Numbered from the stretch's first letter, positions 1 through 8,996 are shown. The stretch is 64,000 nt of DNA from Thalassotalea_A litorea (GCF_043642205.1 NZ_JBHZSG010000005.1:1-64000); one strand, 5' to 3'. Numbers and translations: made by a program. The notes: generated by a model not told the origin, from the sequence alone.

Positions 1-113
1 TATCAATAAAATCTATGTGGTAACTGAACCTCTGCCCTAACTCTGAGTTGTGCACAAACTTAATGTGATTGGTATAACAGGTTAGGTAAAGGATAAGGTG
101 ACGGGAGCGCCGA

Positions 114-380
114 TCAATCGCAAGATAGTTTTATATCGGAGGTTGGGATACTACAACAGAGCAGAATTTCTCCGTCGCGAATAAACGCCAGAGGTTCACC
201 ATTGGTGTATTCTATTGTTCCCTGGTGTAAATCAACGCGACAGGCTCCGCAAAACCCGTCGCGACAGTGATAATGGGCATCAATATTATGGTGTTCAAAA
301 AACTCCAACAAGCTAGTGTGCGACTGATTATCGAAATCGCTGTCGATTACCTGGTCATTAACACAAACTTTATGTCCCAT
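114..380 (-). CDS. yfaE: 2Fe-2S ferredoxin, ribonucleotide reductase maintenance protein YfaE
   Basis: An 88-residue plant-type ferredoxin. The cluster motif CRDGFCGAC lies near residues 39-47 and the fourth cysteine is in the later LLCC motif, which gives the usual C-x4-C-x2-C...C ligand set. In E. coli, YfaE supplies electrons to regenerate the diferric-tyrosyl radical of NrdB. Here the gene is 12 nt downstream of nrdB on the same strand, so it is the last gene of nrdA-nrdB-yfaE and the context agrees with that role. Length matches the family (about 84-90 aa). The Shine-Dalgarno sequence is weak. Identification is by motif plus context. Confidence 0.92.
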   Translation of the reverse strand: MGHKVCVNDQVIDSDFDNQSHTSLLEFFEHHNIDAHYHCRDGFCGACRVDLHQGTIEYTNGEPLAFIRDGEILLCCSIPTSDIKLSCD

Positions 381-392
381 TTTGGCAGTAAT

Positions 393-1523
393 TTATAAAT
401 CGAAGTCTTCGAAGTCACTGCTATCAACAGCGCTGTCGGTTTGACCGACTAAGTACGAAGAGATTTCGGTTTCCTGCGGCGCGACCTGAACATTATCGCT
501 GGACAGGTAGGCGTTGATCCACGGTAGTGGGTTAGACTTAATCGCAAATTGTGGTTCATAGCCGATGGCGGATAAACGTTGATTCGATAAGTACTCAATG
601 TATTGCTTCAGGATTTCAGCATTCAGACCGATCATAGAGCCATCTTTAAACAGGTAATCCGCCCATTCTTTTTCCTGCTCGATCACGTCTAAAAATAACT
701 GCAGACCTTCATCATGAAACTCTTTGCTAATCTCAGCCATTTCCGGATCATCTTTACCCGATGCCCATAGATTTAAAATATGTTGAGTCGCGGTTAAGTG
801 TACGGCTTCATCACGAGCAATCAGCTTAATAATTTTGGCATTGCCTTCAAGCAATTCACGTTCGGCAAATGCAAATGAGCAGGCAAAAGACACGTAAAAA
901 CGAATGGCCTCCAAGGCATTGGTGGAACATACCGAAAAATACAGGGCCTTTTTGATTTCGCGCTGGTTTACAACAACCTGTTCGCCTTCGATATCATAGG
1001 TACCTTCACCTTGTGACTGATATAGCTGAGATAGCAATATCAACCGGTCAAAGTACTGAGAAATGGCGCTGGCACGGTTAAGAATATTTTCGTTGATAAC
1101 AATATCATCAAACACTTCACTCGGATCGGTGAACAGATTACGCAAAATATGTGTATATGAACGCGAATGAATTGTTTCGTAAAAGCCCCAGGTCTCAATC
1201 CAGGTTTCTAACTCGGGTATCGAAACCAGCGGCAATAAACAAACGTTGACGCTACGCGCTGCGATTGAATCTAAAAGCGTTTGATATTTCAAATTAGAGA
1301 TAAAGATATGGCGCTCAGAATTAGTCAGCGACTGCCAGTCGGCGCGATCTTTGGAAATATCCACTTCTTCAGGTCGCCAGAAGAAGGAAAGTTGTTTCTC
1401 AATCAGTTTCTCAAAAATAGGATGTTTTTGTTGATCATATCGGGAAACATTGACTGTGTTACCCATGAACATCGGCTCGAGTAATGGATCATTTTTTACT
1501 CGGTTAAACGTTGAATACGTCAT
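393..1523 (-). CDS. nrdB: Class Ia ribonucleoside-diphosphate reductase, beta subunit NrdB
   Basis: Radical-bearing small subunit of aerobic ribonucleotide reductase, which partners NrdA to reduce NDPs to dNDPs in the cytoplasm. From the chosen start the protein has 376 residues, the same as E. coli NrdB. Di-iron ligands are visible at D85, E116 and H119, with the radical tyrosine Y123 in HSRSYTH; later ligands lie in AERELLEG and ARDEAVH. The C-terminus is acidic (DFEDFDL), as needed to dock on NrdA. The open frame extends 8 codons upstream to a possible start at 1547, but the ATG at 1523 is preceded by AGGAG at good spacing and begins MTYSTFN, matching E. coli MAYTTFS, so 1523 is preferred. 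Gap to nrdA is 133 nt. Confidence 0.97.
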   Translation of the reverse strand: MTYSTFNRVKNDPLLEPMFMGNTVNVSRYDQQKHPIFEKLIEKQLSFFWRPEEVDISKDRADWQSLTNSERHIFISNLKYQTLLDSIAARSVNVCLLPLVSIPELETWIETWGFYETIHSRSYTHILRNLFTDPSEVFDDIVINENILNRASAISQYFDRLILLSQLYQSQGEGTYDIEGEQVVVNQREIKKALYFSVCSTNALEAIRFYVSFACSFAFAERELLEGNAKIIKLIARDEAVHLTATQHILNLWASGKDDPEMAEISKEFHDEGLQLFLDVIEQEKEWADYLFKDGSMIGLNAEILKQYIEYLSNQRLSAIGYEPQFAIKSNPLPWINAYLSSDNVQVAPQETEISSYLVGQTDSAVDSSDFEDFDL

Positions 1524-1656
1524 GTTTGCTCCTGCAGCTCCGGTCATTGGAACTGGCTAAAAATTCGGTAAATTAAAACGAAAGAAACCTCAGCGACTTA
1601 AAGGGGAAAGTGCACTGGGGTCTCTGTAATGTTTATTCGGTCAATCGACCGAACGC

Positions 1657-3930
1657 TTATATCTTACAAGCGCCGCCGGCACAGCCATCATCTTCCATAT
1701 CACCCATGCTGTCATCAGCACCATCGCGAGTGTTGTGGTAGTACATGGTTTTAACCCCTAATTTGTATGCTAACAGCAAATCTTTAAGGATTTGTTTTAC
1801 CGGCACTTTGCCATTTTCGAATTTCGACGGGTCGTAATTGGTATTGGCAGATATCGTCTGGTCGACAAATTTTTGCATGATACCAACCAGTTCAAGATAA
1901 CCTTCATTGCTCGGGATATTCCAAAGCAGCTCATAATTGTCTTTTAGACGTTCATATTCAGGAACAACCTGTTTTAACACGCCGTCTTTACTGGCTTTTA
2001 CGCTAATAAGGCCGCGCGGAGGTTCAATGCCATTAGTCGCATTGGAAATCTGTGAAGACGTCTCAGACGGCATCAACGCGGAAACGGTAGAGTTACGTAC
2101 ACCGTGTTGTTTGATGCTTTCGCGTAAGCCTTCCCAATCCAAATGTAATGGTTCGCTGGTGACCTTGTCGATTTCGCGTTTATAGGTATCGATTGGCAGG
2201 ATACCTTGTGATAAACGGGTTTCGTTAAATTTCGGGCACGCGCCTTGCTCTTTTGCCAGCTGGTTTGATGCTTTCAACAAGTAATATTGAATCGCTTCAA
2301 ACGTACGGTGGGTCAGATTGTTGGCACTACCATTAGAATAATAAACGCCATTTTTGGCAAGGTAGTATGCGTAATTAATAACACCTATACCGAGTGTACG
2401 ACGTCCCATCGTGGCCGACAGTGCAGCCGGTACCGGGTAATCCTGATAATCAAGCAAGCTGTCCAGGGCACGTACCGCCAGGTCAGCAAGACCGTCTAAC
2501 TCATCCAGACTGTCAATCTTACCTAGATTGAACGCAGAAAGGGTACACAGAGCGATTTCACCATTAGGATCGTTGACATCTTCAAACGGTTTGGTCGGCA
2601 ATGCAATTTCTAAACACAGATTCGATTGACGAACCGGTGCAACGCTTGGGTCGAACGGACTGTGAGTATTACAATGGTCGACATTTTGCAGATAAATTCG
2701 ACCTGTGCTGGCACGCTCTTGGGCAAACAAGGTAAACAACTCAATCGCTTTTACGCGCTTTTTACGAATCGACGCATCGGCTTCGTACTGCACGTAAAGT
2801 TGCTCAAATTTATCCTGATCTTCAAAGAACGCATCATACAAGCCAGGTACATCAGACGGGCTGAACAAGGTGATATAGTCACCTTTAATCAAACGCTGGT
2901 ACATCAGCTTATTAAATTGCACACCATAATCTAGGTGACGGACACGGTTTTCTTCAACACCACGGTTGTTTTTAAGCACCAGCAGGCTTTCAACTTCTAA
3001 ATGCCATAGTGGGTAAAACAAGGTAGCAGCACCACCACGAACACCACCTTGAGAACAGCTTTTTACTGCTGTCTGAAAATGCTTATAAAATGGGATACAA
3101 CCTGTATGGAATGCTTCGCCGTTGCGAATCGAGCTTCCTAGAGCACGAATACGACCCGCATTTATGCCGATACCTGCACGTTGCGATACGTATTTAACAA
3201 TTGCGCTAGTTGAGGCGTTGATCGAATCCAGGCTATCTCCAGTCTCTATCAAAACACAAGATGAGAACTGGCGAGTTGGTGTGCGTACTCCGGCCATAAT
3301 TGGCGTTGGCAAGGAAATCTTGAACATCGAAATCGCATCGTAGAAACCCTTGACATAATCCAATCGATTTTCTTTTGGATACTTGGCAAAAAGACACGCG
3401 GCAACGAGGACATATAAAAACTGGGCACTTTCATAAATTTCACCGTTGACACGGTTTTGCACCAGATACTTACCTTCGAGTTGCTTTACGGCCGCGTAGC
3501 TGAACGTTTTGTCACGTTCGTGATCGATAAACGCATCCATCGTAGCAAATTCTTCAGCACTGTAATCTTCAATCAGATGCTTATCATATTTGCCCGTTTC
3601 TACCAGCTTTAATACGTGTTCGTGCAGCGCCGGTGGCTCATATTTGCCATAGGCTTTTTTACGCAGATGAAAAATCGCTAATCGAGCCGCCAGATATTGA
3701 TAGTCTGGCGCTTCTTCACTGATTAAATCGGCGGCTGCTTTGATGATGGTTTCATGTATATCTTCCGTTTTAATGCCATCATAAAATTGAATGTGTGATT
3801 TTAGCTCTACTTGAGACACAGAAACTGATTCTAGTCCCTCAGCTGCCCAGTCAATGACTTTATGGATCTTGTCTAAATCGATGGGTTCTTTTTGCCCGTT
3901 CCGTTTGGTTACAAAGAGGTTGCTGTTCAT
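1657..3930 (-). CDS. nrdA: Class Ia ribonucleoside-diphosphate reductase, alpha subunit NrdA
   Basis: Catalytic large subunit of aerobic ribonucleotide reductase, 757 aa (E. coli 761). An N-terminal ATP-cone occupies roughly residues 5-95 (VTKRNGQKEPIDLDKIHKV). The substrate-reducing cysteines sit in SSCVLIETGDSL and in LCTLSAFNLG, and the thiyl-radical cysteine and glutamate in SNLCLEI. The C-terminal tail ends DDGCAGGACKI, the paired redox-shuttle cysteines of the family. The presence of the ATP-cone implies dATP feedback control. It heads the nrdA-nrdB-yfaE unit; the 425-bp leader carries two NrdR-like boxes. The SD before the ATG is weak (AGG). Confidence 0.98.
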   Translation of the reverse strand: MNSNLFVTKRNGQKEPIDLDKIHKVIDWAAEGLESVSVSQVELKSHIQFYDGIKTEDIHETIIKAAADLISEEAPDYQYLAARLAIFHLRKKAYGKYEPPALHEHVLKLVETGKYDKHLIEDYSAEEFATMDAFIDHERDKTFSYAAVKQLEGKYLVQNRVNGEIYESAQFLYVLVAACLFAKYPKENRLDYVKGFYDAISMFKISLPTPIMAGVRTPTRQFSSCVLIETGDSLDSINASTSAIVKYVSQRAGIGINAGRIRALGSSIRNGEAFHTGCIPFYKHFQTAVKSCSQGGVRGGAATLFYPLWHLEVESLLVLKNNRGVEENRVRHLDYGVQFNKLMYQRLIKGDYITLFSPSDVPGLYDAFFEDQDKFEQLYVQYEADASIRKKRVKAIELFTLFAQERASTGRIYLQNVDHCNTHSPFDPSVAPVRQSNLCLEIALPTKPFEDVNDPNGEIALCTLSAFNLGKIDSLDELDGLADLAVRALDSLLDYQDYPVPAALSATMGRRTLGIGVINYAYYLAKNGVYYSNGSANNLTHRTFEAIQYYLLKASNQLAKEQGACPKFNETRLSQGILPIDTYKREIDKVTSEPLHLDWEGLRESIKQHGVRNSTVSALMPSETSSQISNATNGIEPPRGLISVKASKDGVLKQVVPEYERLKDNYELLWNIPSNEGYLELVGIMQKFVDQTISANTNYDPSKFENGKVPVKQILKDLLLAYKLGVKTMYYHNTRDGADDSMGDMEDDGCAGGACKI

Positions 3931-4355
3931 GAAAAACCTGTAATTAATGTTTTATATTTATTTTTTTATTTTTATTGATAATCACCAATAAAATTTGATG
4001 ATTCGTTAAAACCAAGTCAACTTGCCAATAGTGGCTGTTGAAAATAAATGCACAATATCTAGGGGGTATTACAAGATATAGTCACAAGATAATGAGGTTT
4101 GGCGGTTAATGCAACCCCTGAGATCTGGCATTTATTTACGATGAATTTAGTTAGTGAATTTAGGTTAGTGGTAACTAACTTACTAGCACCTGTGAAAAAC
4201 ATACTAAGTAAAATGCAAGCGTTATTTATTAAAATTAAATTATTTTACTGCGACCATAGATTATTTTTTTTTGTTCATTGCTACTATTAATTGACTTTAA
4301 AAATCCCTATTTAAAACAGTAAATTAAGCTCTTGGGTATTGTTTGTTCAATTCGT
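3931..4355. other. nrdA upstream region, AT-rich intergenic
   Basis: A 425-bp AT-rich stretch between nrdA and the gph remnant, both on the minus strand. Apart from two NrdR-like boxes at 4050-4084 I see no gene. The only open frame (63 codons, plus strand, 4099-4290) is low-complexity, AT-driven and lacks a ribosome site. No terminator hairpin is evident after the gph remnant. The nrdA promoter must lie here, but no -35/-10 pair stands out. Confidence 0.6.
4050..4084 (-). promoter_or_regulatory. Two candidate NrdR boxes upstream of nrdA
   Basis: Two 16-mers fit the NrdR consensus core C-w-A-t-A-T-a-T-w-G: gcaCaAtATcTaGggg at 4050-4065 and ttaCaAgATaTaGtca at 4069-4084. NrdR is the ATP/dATP-sensing repressor of nrd genes and usually binds tandem boxes. 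The boxes here lie 120-150 bp upstream of the nrdA start. The start-to-start distance of 19 bp is close to two helical turns, shorter than the roughly 31 bp I recall for E. coli nrdA. The sequence match is good but binding is inferred. Confidence 0.6.
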
Positions 4356-4867
4356 CTAAAATGTAAGCTCTAACAGTGCTCCAGGCGCATCAAGTAAAAA
4401 CCTGGCACCCCAGTTTTTAATGTTTGCATCTGGATTGATGTAGCCCCATGAAGCGATAGCGGTGTGCATATTAGCCGCATTGCCAGCGTCAATGTCACGC
4501 TGGGCGTCGCCGACATACAAAATATTGTGGCCCTGGCTGATGTTTAAGGCATCTCTGGCATAGTGCATTGGTGCCGGATGAGGCTTTTTAAACGCTAAGG
4601 TATCGCCGCAAACCAGTGCTTTTGCACCGTTGAGCAGGGGAAGCTTTTCCAATAACGGCAGCGTTAAACAGGTGGGCTTGTTGGTAATACCAATCACATT
4701 AAATTATTGCTCACTCAGTGAGAATTTAAAGGCTTTTAGGCGAGGCTGATCTTTGGAAGTTGATATTGGTCCAGCAACCGGTTTAACGTTGCGTGCAGAT
4801 CCGCCGCTGTGTCAACCAGAGTACCGTCTAAATCAAACAGTACGCCTTTTCCTTGCCATTGTCTCAT
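4356..4867 (-). pseudogene. gph: Phosphoglycolate phosphatase-like HAD hydrolase, cap domain deleted and frame broken
   Basis: Two fragments of one HAD phosphatase. The N-terminal piece (start ATG 4867) reads MRQWQGKGVLFDLDGTLVDT, with the nucleophile motif DxDGT, and stops at 4736 after QLPKISLA. The C-terminal piece (from about 4697) resumes at ITNKP, with the later lysine motif KKPHPAP and the acidic motif GDAQRDIDAGNAA, and ends at 4356. The roughly 70-80 residue helical cap that family members carry between LP and TNKP is missing, and the pieces are in different frames with stops between. The frame leading into ITNKP reads AFKFSLSEQ, stop, FNVIG. Intact Gph is about 225-250 aa. The position after ubiG is conserved, as I recall, in Shewanella and relatives, where an intact gene is present. 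Most likely a pseudogene; an assembly deletion is possible but less likely. Confidence 0.85.
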
Positions 4868-4966
4868 GATGAAACCCGTCGATTCTGAGTGCTGATTGGT
4901 ATGATGGTTCATACGATAGAGGAAGCAAAAACTATCAACAGACACCGAGATTTATGCACTGCTTGT

Positions 4967-5680
4967 TTATTCAACCGGCTTTTCGAATGCCAGCAAGTAA
5001 TTCACATCCAGTCCCGGAGCCAGTTTATGGTTTTCATTGATGGGGTTGTAATGAATGCCTGTGGCATCGATACAGCGAAGACCTGCCGCCTCCGCCCAGC
5101 CAATCAGTTGCGAAGGGCGAATAAATTTATTCCAGTCGTGGGTGCCGTCAGGGACAAGCTTCAGTAACTTTTCCGCAGCGACAATCGCTAACAAATAGGA
5201 TTTGGTTGTTTTATTCAGGGTTGAGAAAAATGCTTTTCCGCCAGGTTTTAGCATCGCCGCACAGGCCGTTACAATGGACTGGGGATCCGGTACATGCTCG
5301 AGCATTTCCATACAGGTAACCAAATCAAAATGCTCGGGTACAAGCTTAGCTTTCTCTTCAACCGGGATTTTTTCATAATCTACGTCAATACCGGCTTCCA
5401 AGGCATGCAACCTAGCAATATTTAAAGGTTCTTCTCCTAAGTCAATGCCGGTAACACTTGCCCCAATGCGTGCCATGCTTTCCGCCAGAATACCGCCGCC
5501 ACAACCTACATCTATGGTGGTTAAATCGAACAGCGAACCGCAATGGGATTGAATAAAACTCAGCCGTAATGGGTTAATCTGATGCAAGGGTTTAAAATCA
5601 CCCTCGGTATCCCACCATTGGCTGGCGACTTTTTCAAACTTTGCGATTTCTTGCGGGTTGACGTTTACGTCTTGGCTCAT
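4967..5680 (-). CDS. ubiG: Ubiquinone biosynthesis O-methyltransferase UbiG
   Basis: SAM-dependent methyltransferase performing both O-methylations of ubiquinone synthesis. 237 aa against 240 in E. coli. The glycine-rich SAM motif is IDVGCGGGILAESMA near residues 56-70, with the acidic motif IDLGEEPL after it and CMEMLEHVPDP as the post-II motif. The N-terminus NVNPQEIAKFEKVASQWWD is typical of UbiG. The gene precedes the gph remnant by about 100 nt on the same strand, so the two were probably cotranscribed. It is divergent from gyrA, with a small ORF in between. Confidence 0.96.
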   Translation of the reverse strand: MSQDVNVNPQEIAKFEKVASQWWDTEGDFKPLHQINPLRLSFIQSHCGSLFDLTTIDVGCGGGILAESMARIGASVTGIDLGEEPLNIARLHALEAGIDVDYEKIPVEEKAKLVPEHFDLVTCMEMLEHVPDPQSIVTACAAMLKPGGKAFFSTLNKTTKSYLLAIVAAEKLLKLVPDGTHDWNKFIRPSQLIGWAEAAGLRCIDATGIHYNPINENHKLAPGLDVNYLLAFEKPVE

Positions 5681-5774
5681 AATTTGCGAATCCGACTGGG
5701 GTTAATCTGGTTGGCTTAGATAAAACAGCCAGTTAAGTTATCAACACGTATGATGGCGAACAATGCACGAAAAA

Positions 5775-5987
5775 CTATTCGTTAATGCGATCGCCGATTT
5801 TATTTAGTATTTTCACCTCACCACGACAAACCGCAATAATGGATTTATCACGTTTGAATTCATCATCAATGATCACCCGGCCTTGCTCCGCTTTGGGAAA
5901 TTGCCCGACCTGATAATTAAATTCCAGAGAGTGAATGTCATAATAAAGTACCGTCACTGTCGTCAAAGGGGTATCGTTGCTGCTCAT
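5775..5987 (-). CDS. Small conserved-looking protein, possibly TIGR02922 family
   Basis: About 70 residues from the ATG at 5987 (beginning MSSNDTPLTTVTVLYYDIH); the frame stays open to an ATG at 6083 (102 aa), but the added N-terminus looks non-coding. The body has alternating hydrophobic segments and the pattern KRDKSIIAVCRGEVKILNKI near the C-terminus. This resembles what I recall of TIGR02922, a short family of unknown function in Colwellia and Alteromonas relatives; that assignment is from memory. No SD is evident for either start. It sits between ubiG and gyrA and shares the ubiG strand. No function can be given. Confidence 0.6.
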   Translation of the reverse strand: MSSNDTPLTTVTVLYYDIHSLEFNYQVGQFPKAEQGRVIIDDEFKRDKSIIAVCRGEVKILNKIGDRINE

Positions 5988-6255
5988 AGCTAAATTGGCT
6001 GATCCTGAATCTTTGCAAGCGCAGCCCGGTACAAGAGAAAAATCAATCAATAACTCGACCGACCTTATTGTAAGGCTGAACATTATTTTTGTGCTGGACC
6101 CATTATATATCTAACCCTAGTAGGTATGTAAACCGCGATATGTGATTTGTGTTGTGTCGCAAAGGAATTTTAATTCACAGTAAATTTACCTTCAGGTGTA
6201 ATTAATGCTACTAATTTTCCGGGAAGTTTGTTAACGTCAGAAGCTTAATAAAGCC

Positions 6256-6292
6256 GTGCAGAACATTCGCGTTTTATGCTAGTATTCTGCAC
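6256..6292 (+). promoter_or_regulatory. Inverted repeat around the putative gyrA promoter
   Basis: GTGCAGAA (6256-6263) and its exact complement TTCTGCAC (6285-6292) flank 21 nt containing TTATGCTAGTAT, the best -10 candidate for gyrA, 50-60 bp before its start. An inverted repeat embracing a -10 could form an extruded or leader hairpin, relevant for a gene that responds to supercoiling. The repeat is directly visible; the promoter and any regulatory role are inference. Confidence 0.4.
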
Positions 6293-6342
6293 CAATAAAA
6301 AATAGATAAAGCAACTTGCTGATTTAGGGAAAGCATCATTTT

Positions 6343-8973
6343 ATGACCGATCTGGCAAAAGAAATCATTCCAGTTAACATCGAAGACGAATTGAAAACGT
6401 CTTACCTGGATTATGCGATGAGTGTAATCGTAGGACGGGCCCTACCCGATGTACGTGATGGTCTGAAACCTGTTCATCGCCGTGTGTTGTATGCAATGCA
6501 CGATTTGGGTAACGATTGGAATAAGGGCTATAAGAAATCGGCCCGTGTCGTTGGTGACGTAATCGGTAAATATCACCCTCATGGTGATACAGCTGTTTAT
6601 GACACCATTGTTCGTATGGCGCAACCATTCTCCTTACGCTACATGCTTGTAGATGGACAGGGTAACTTTGGTTCTGTCGACGGTGATTCCGCGGCAGCCA
6701 TGCGTTATACCGAAATCCGCATGCAGAAAATTTCCCATGCATTACTCGCGGATCTAGAAAAAGAAACGGTTGATTTTGTTCCCAACTATGATGGTCAGGA
6801 ACAGATGCCGGCTGTTATGCCTACCCGGGTACCAAACCTGTTAGTAAACGGTTCTTCGGGTATCGCGGTTGGTATGGCAACCAATATCCCGCCTCATAAC
6901 CTAACCGAAGTTGTCAATGGCTGTATCGCCATGATTGATAATTCGGATATCACCATTGAAGAATTGTTTGAATATATTCCTGGTCCGGATTTTCCAACGG
7001 CAGGTATTATCAGTGGTAAAGCAGGGATCCAGGAAGCTTATCGCACTGGCCGTGGTAAGTTAAATATTCGTGCTCGAGCCGAGATAGAAGTCGACGACAA
7101 GACAGGTAAAGAAACCATTGTCGTCCATGAACTTCCTTATCAGGTTAACAAAGCTCGCCTGATTGAAAAAATGGCCGAGTTGGTTAAAGAAAAACGTCTT
7201 GAAGGTATTTCAGCCCTGCGCGATGAGTCTGATAAAGACGGTATGCGCATGGTTATTGAGGTTAAGCGCGGCGAAGTTGGGGAAGTGGTTCTAAATAACC
7301 TTTATAAACTGACCCAGATGCAGGTTTCTTTTGGTATGAACATGGTTGCGTTGACGGATGGTCAACCAAAACTGTTTAATCTGAAAGAAATGCTGGAAGC
7401 GTTTATTCTCCATCGCCGGGAAGTGGTTACTCGTCGTACCATCTTTGAATTACGCAAAGCGCGCGAGCGTGCACATATTCTTGAAGGTTTAGCGGTAGCA
7501 CTTAGCAATATCGACCCTATCATCGAGTTAATCAAAAACTCACCAACACCTGCACAAGCCAAAGAAGGTTTGGTCAGCAATGGTTGGAATCTGGGTAATG
7601 TGTCGGAAATGCTGGAGCGTGCTGGTAATGATGCAGCGCGTCCGGAATGGCTGGAACCTGAATTTGGTATTCGTGACGGAAAGTACTACTTAACCGTACA
7701 ACAGGCGCAAGCCATTCTTGATTTACGTCTGCACAAATTAACTGGTTTAGAACATGAAAAAATTCTAAACGAGTACAAAGAGTTATTAGACTTTATCGCG
7801 GAATTGCTACATATTCTTGGCAGCCCTGAGCGCTTGATGGAAGTGATTCGTGAAGAATTAGAAGCCATTCGTGAAGAATTTGGTGATGAACGTCGTACTG
7901 AAATCTCACTCGCTTCTCATGATTTGTCACTTGAAGACTTGATCAATGAAGAAGATGTTGTTGTTACCTTATCGCACGAAGGCTATGTGAAATATCAGCC
8001 GTTGTCTGAATATGAGTCTCAGCGTCGGGGTGGTAAAGGTAAAGCCGCAACCAAGATGAAAGAAGAAGACTTCATTGAACGTTTGTTGGTCGCTAATACC
8101 CATGACACTATCTTGTGTTTCTCGAACCGCGGTCGTATGTACTGGCTGAAAGTGTATCAATTACCTCTGGCGACACGTACTGCCCGAGGACGTCCAATTG
8201 TTAACTTATTGCCACTAGAAAGCGATGAGCGTATCACCGCCATTTTACCGGTTCGTGAATACGAAGAAGATAAATTTATCTTCATGGCAACGGCATCTGG
8301 TACGGTTAAGAAAACACCATTGACGGCATATTCTCGTCCACGTGCAAACGGTATTATCGCGTTAAATCTGCGTGATGACGATACCTTAATTGGTGTTGAT
8401 ATTACCAATGGTGACAGCGAAATCATGTTGTTCTCCGATGAAGGCAAAGTGGTTCGTTTCCATGAGCAAGGGGTACGTACTGTAGGTCGAACGGCTACCG
8501 GTGTTCGCGGCATGAAGCTTGATGAAGCGCAAAAAGTTGTGTCGTTAATTGTGCCGAAAAACCAGGGACCGATTTTAACGGTTACGGAAAATGGTTACGG
8601 TAAACGTACTGAACTTGAGGAATACCCAGCGAAAAGTCGTGCAACCAAAGGGGTTGTGTCGATTAAAGTCAGCGATCGTAATGGTTCAGTGGTTGGTGCG
8701 GTTCAGGTAGAAGACGCCGATGAAATCATGTTGATTACCGACAATGGTACACTGGTTCGTACCCGTGTTAATGAAGTCAGCATTATTGGCCGCAACACCC
8801 AAGGGGTTCGGTTGATAAGAACGGCCGACGACGAACACGTTGTAGGTTTGCAACGCATTGATGAAATCGAAGAAGAGCCTGAGGTAGATGAGGCGGACGT
8901 TGATGGTGAGGAGCAAACTACAGACAGCTCTGAACCTGCGCAAGACGCAGCGCCTGAGGCGGATGACGAGTAA
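6343..8973 (+). CDS. gyrA: DNA gyrase subunit A
   Basis: Type IIA topoisomerase breakage-reunion subunit, partner of GyrB, introducing negative supercoils. 876 aa (E. coli 875). The winged-helix and tower domains come first, with catalytic Y122 in AAMRYTEIRM, then the beta-pinwheel domain with the GyrA box near QRRGGKG. The C-terminus is an acidic tail (EEEPEVDEADVDGEEQ), typical of gammaproteobacterial GyrA. In the quinolone-resistance region residue 83 is Thr (HPHGDTAVYD) rather than the Ser of E. coli, while D87 is retained. It is followed by a strong terminator and is probably monocistronic. Confidence 0.98.
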   Translation: MTDLAKEIIPVNIEDELKTSYLDYAMSVIVGRALPDVRDGLKPVHRRVLYAMHDLGNDWNKGYKKSARVVGDVIGKYHPHGDTAVYDTIVRMAQPFSLRYMLVDGQGNFGSVDGDSAAAMRYTEIRMQKISHALLADLEKETVDFVPNYDGQEQMPAVMPTRVPNLLVNGSSGIAVGMATNIPPHNLTEVVNGCIAMIDNSDITIEELFEYIPGPDFPTAGIISGKAGIQEAYRTGRGKLNIRARAEIEVDDKTGKETIVVHELPYQVNKARLIEKMAELVKEKRLEGISALRDESDKDGMRMVIEVKRGEVGEVVLNNLYKLTQMQVSFGMNMVALTDGQPKLFNLKEMLEAFILHRREVVTRRTIFELRKARERAHILEGLAVALSNIDPIIELIKNSPTPAQAKEGLVSNGWNLGNVSEMLERAGNDAARPEWLEPEFGIRDGKYYLTVQQAQAILDLRLHKLTGLEHEKILNEYKELLDFIAELLHILGSPERLMEVIREELEAIREEFGDERRTEISLASHDLSLEDLINEEDVVVTLSHEGYVKYQPLSEYESQRRGGKGKAATKMKEEDFIERLLVANTHDTILCFSNRGRMYWLKVYQLPLATRTARGRPIVNLLPLESDERITAILPVREYEEDKFIFMATASGTVKKTPLTAYSRPRANGIIALNLRDDDTLIGVDITNGDSEIMLFSDEGKVVRFHEQGVRTVGRTATGVRGMKLDEAQKVVSLIVPKNQGPILTVTENGYGKRTELEEYPAKSRATKGVVSIKVSDRNGSVVGAVQVEDADEIMLITDNGTLVRTRVNEVSIIGRNTQGVRLIRTADDEHVVGLQRIDEIEEEPEVDEADVDGEEQTTDSSEPAQDAAPEADDE

Positions 8974-8996
8974 AGTTTTTTACACGACATAATAAA

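Noticed and set aside
2626..2934. 102-codon plus-strand frame inside nrdA and many similar long frames in rne, gyrA and acnD
   Set aside because: Antisense or shifted shadows of strongly supported genes with no start signals of their own.
4099..4290. 63-codon plus-strand frame in the nrdA upstream region
   Set aside because: AT-rich low-complexity translation, no ribosome site, overlaps the zone expected to hold the nrdA promoter.
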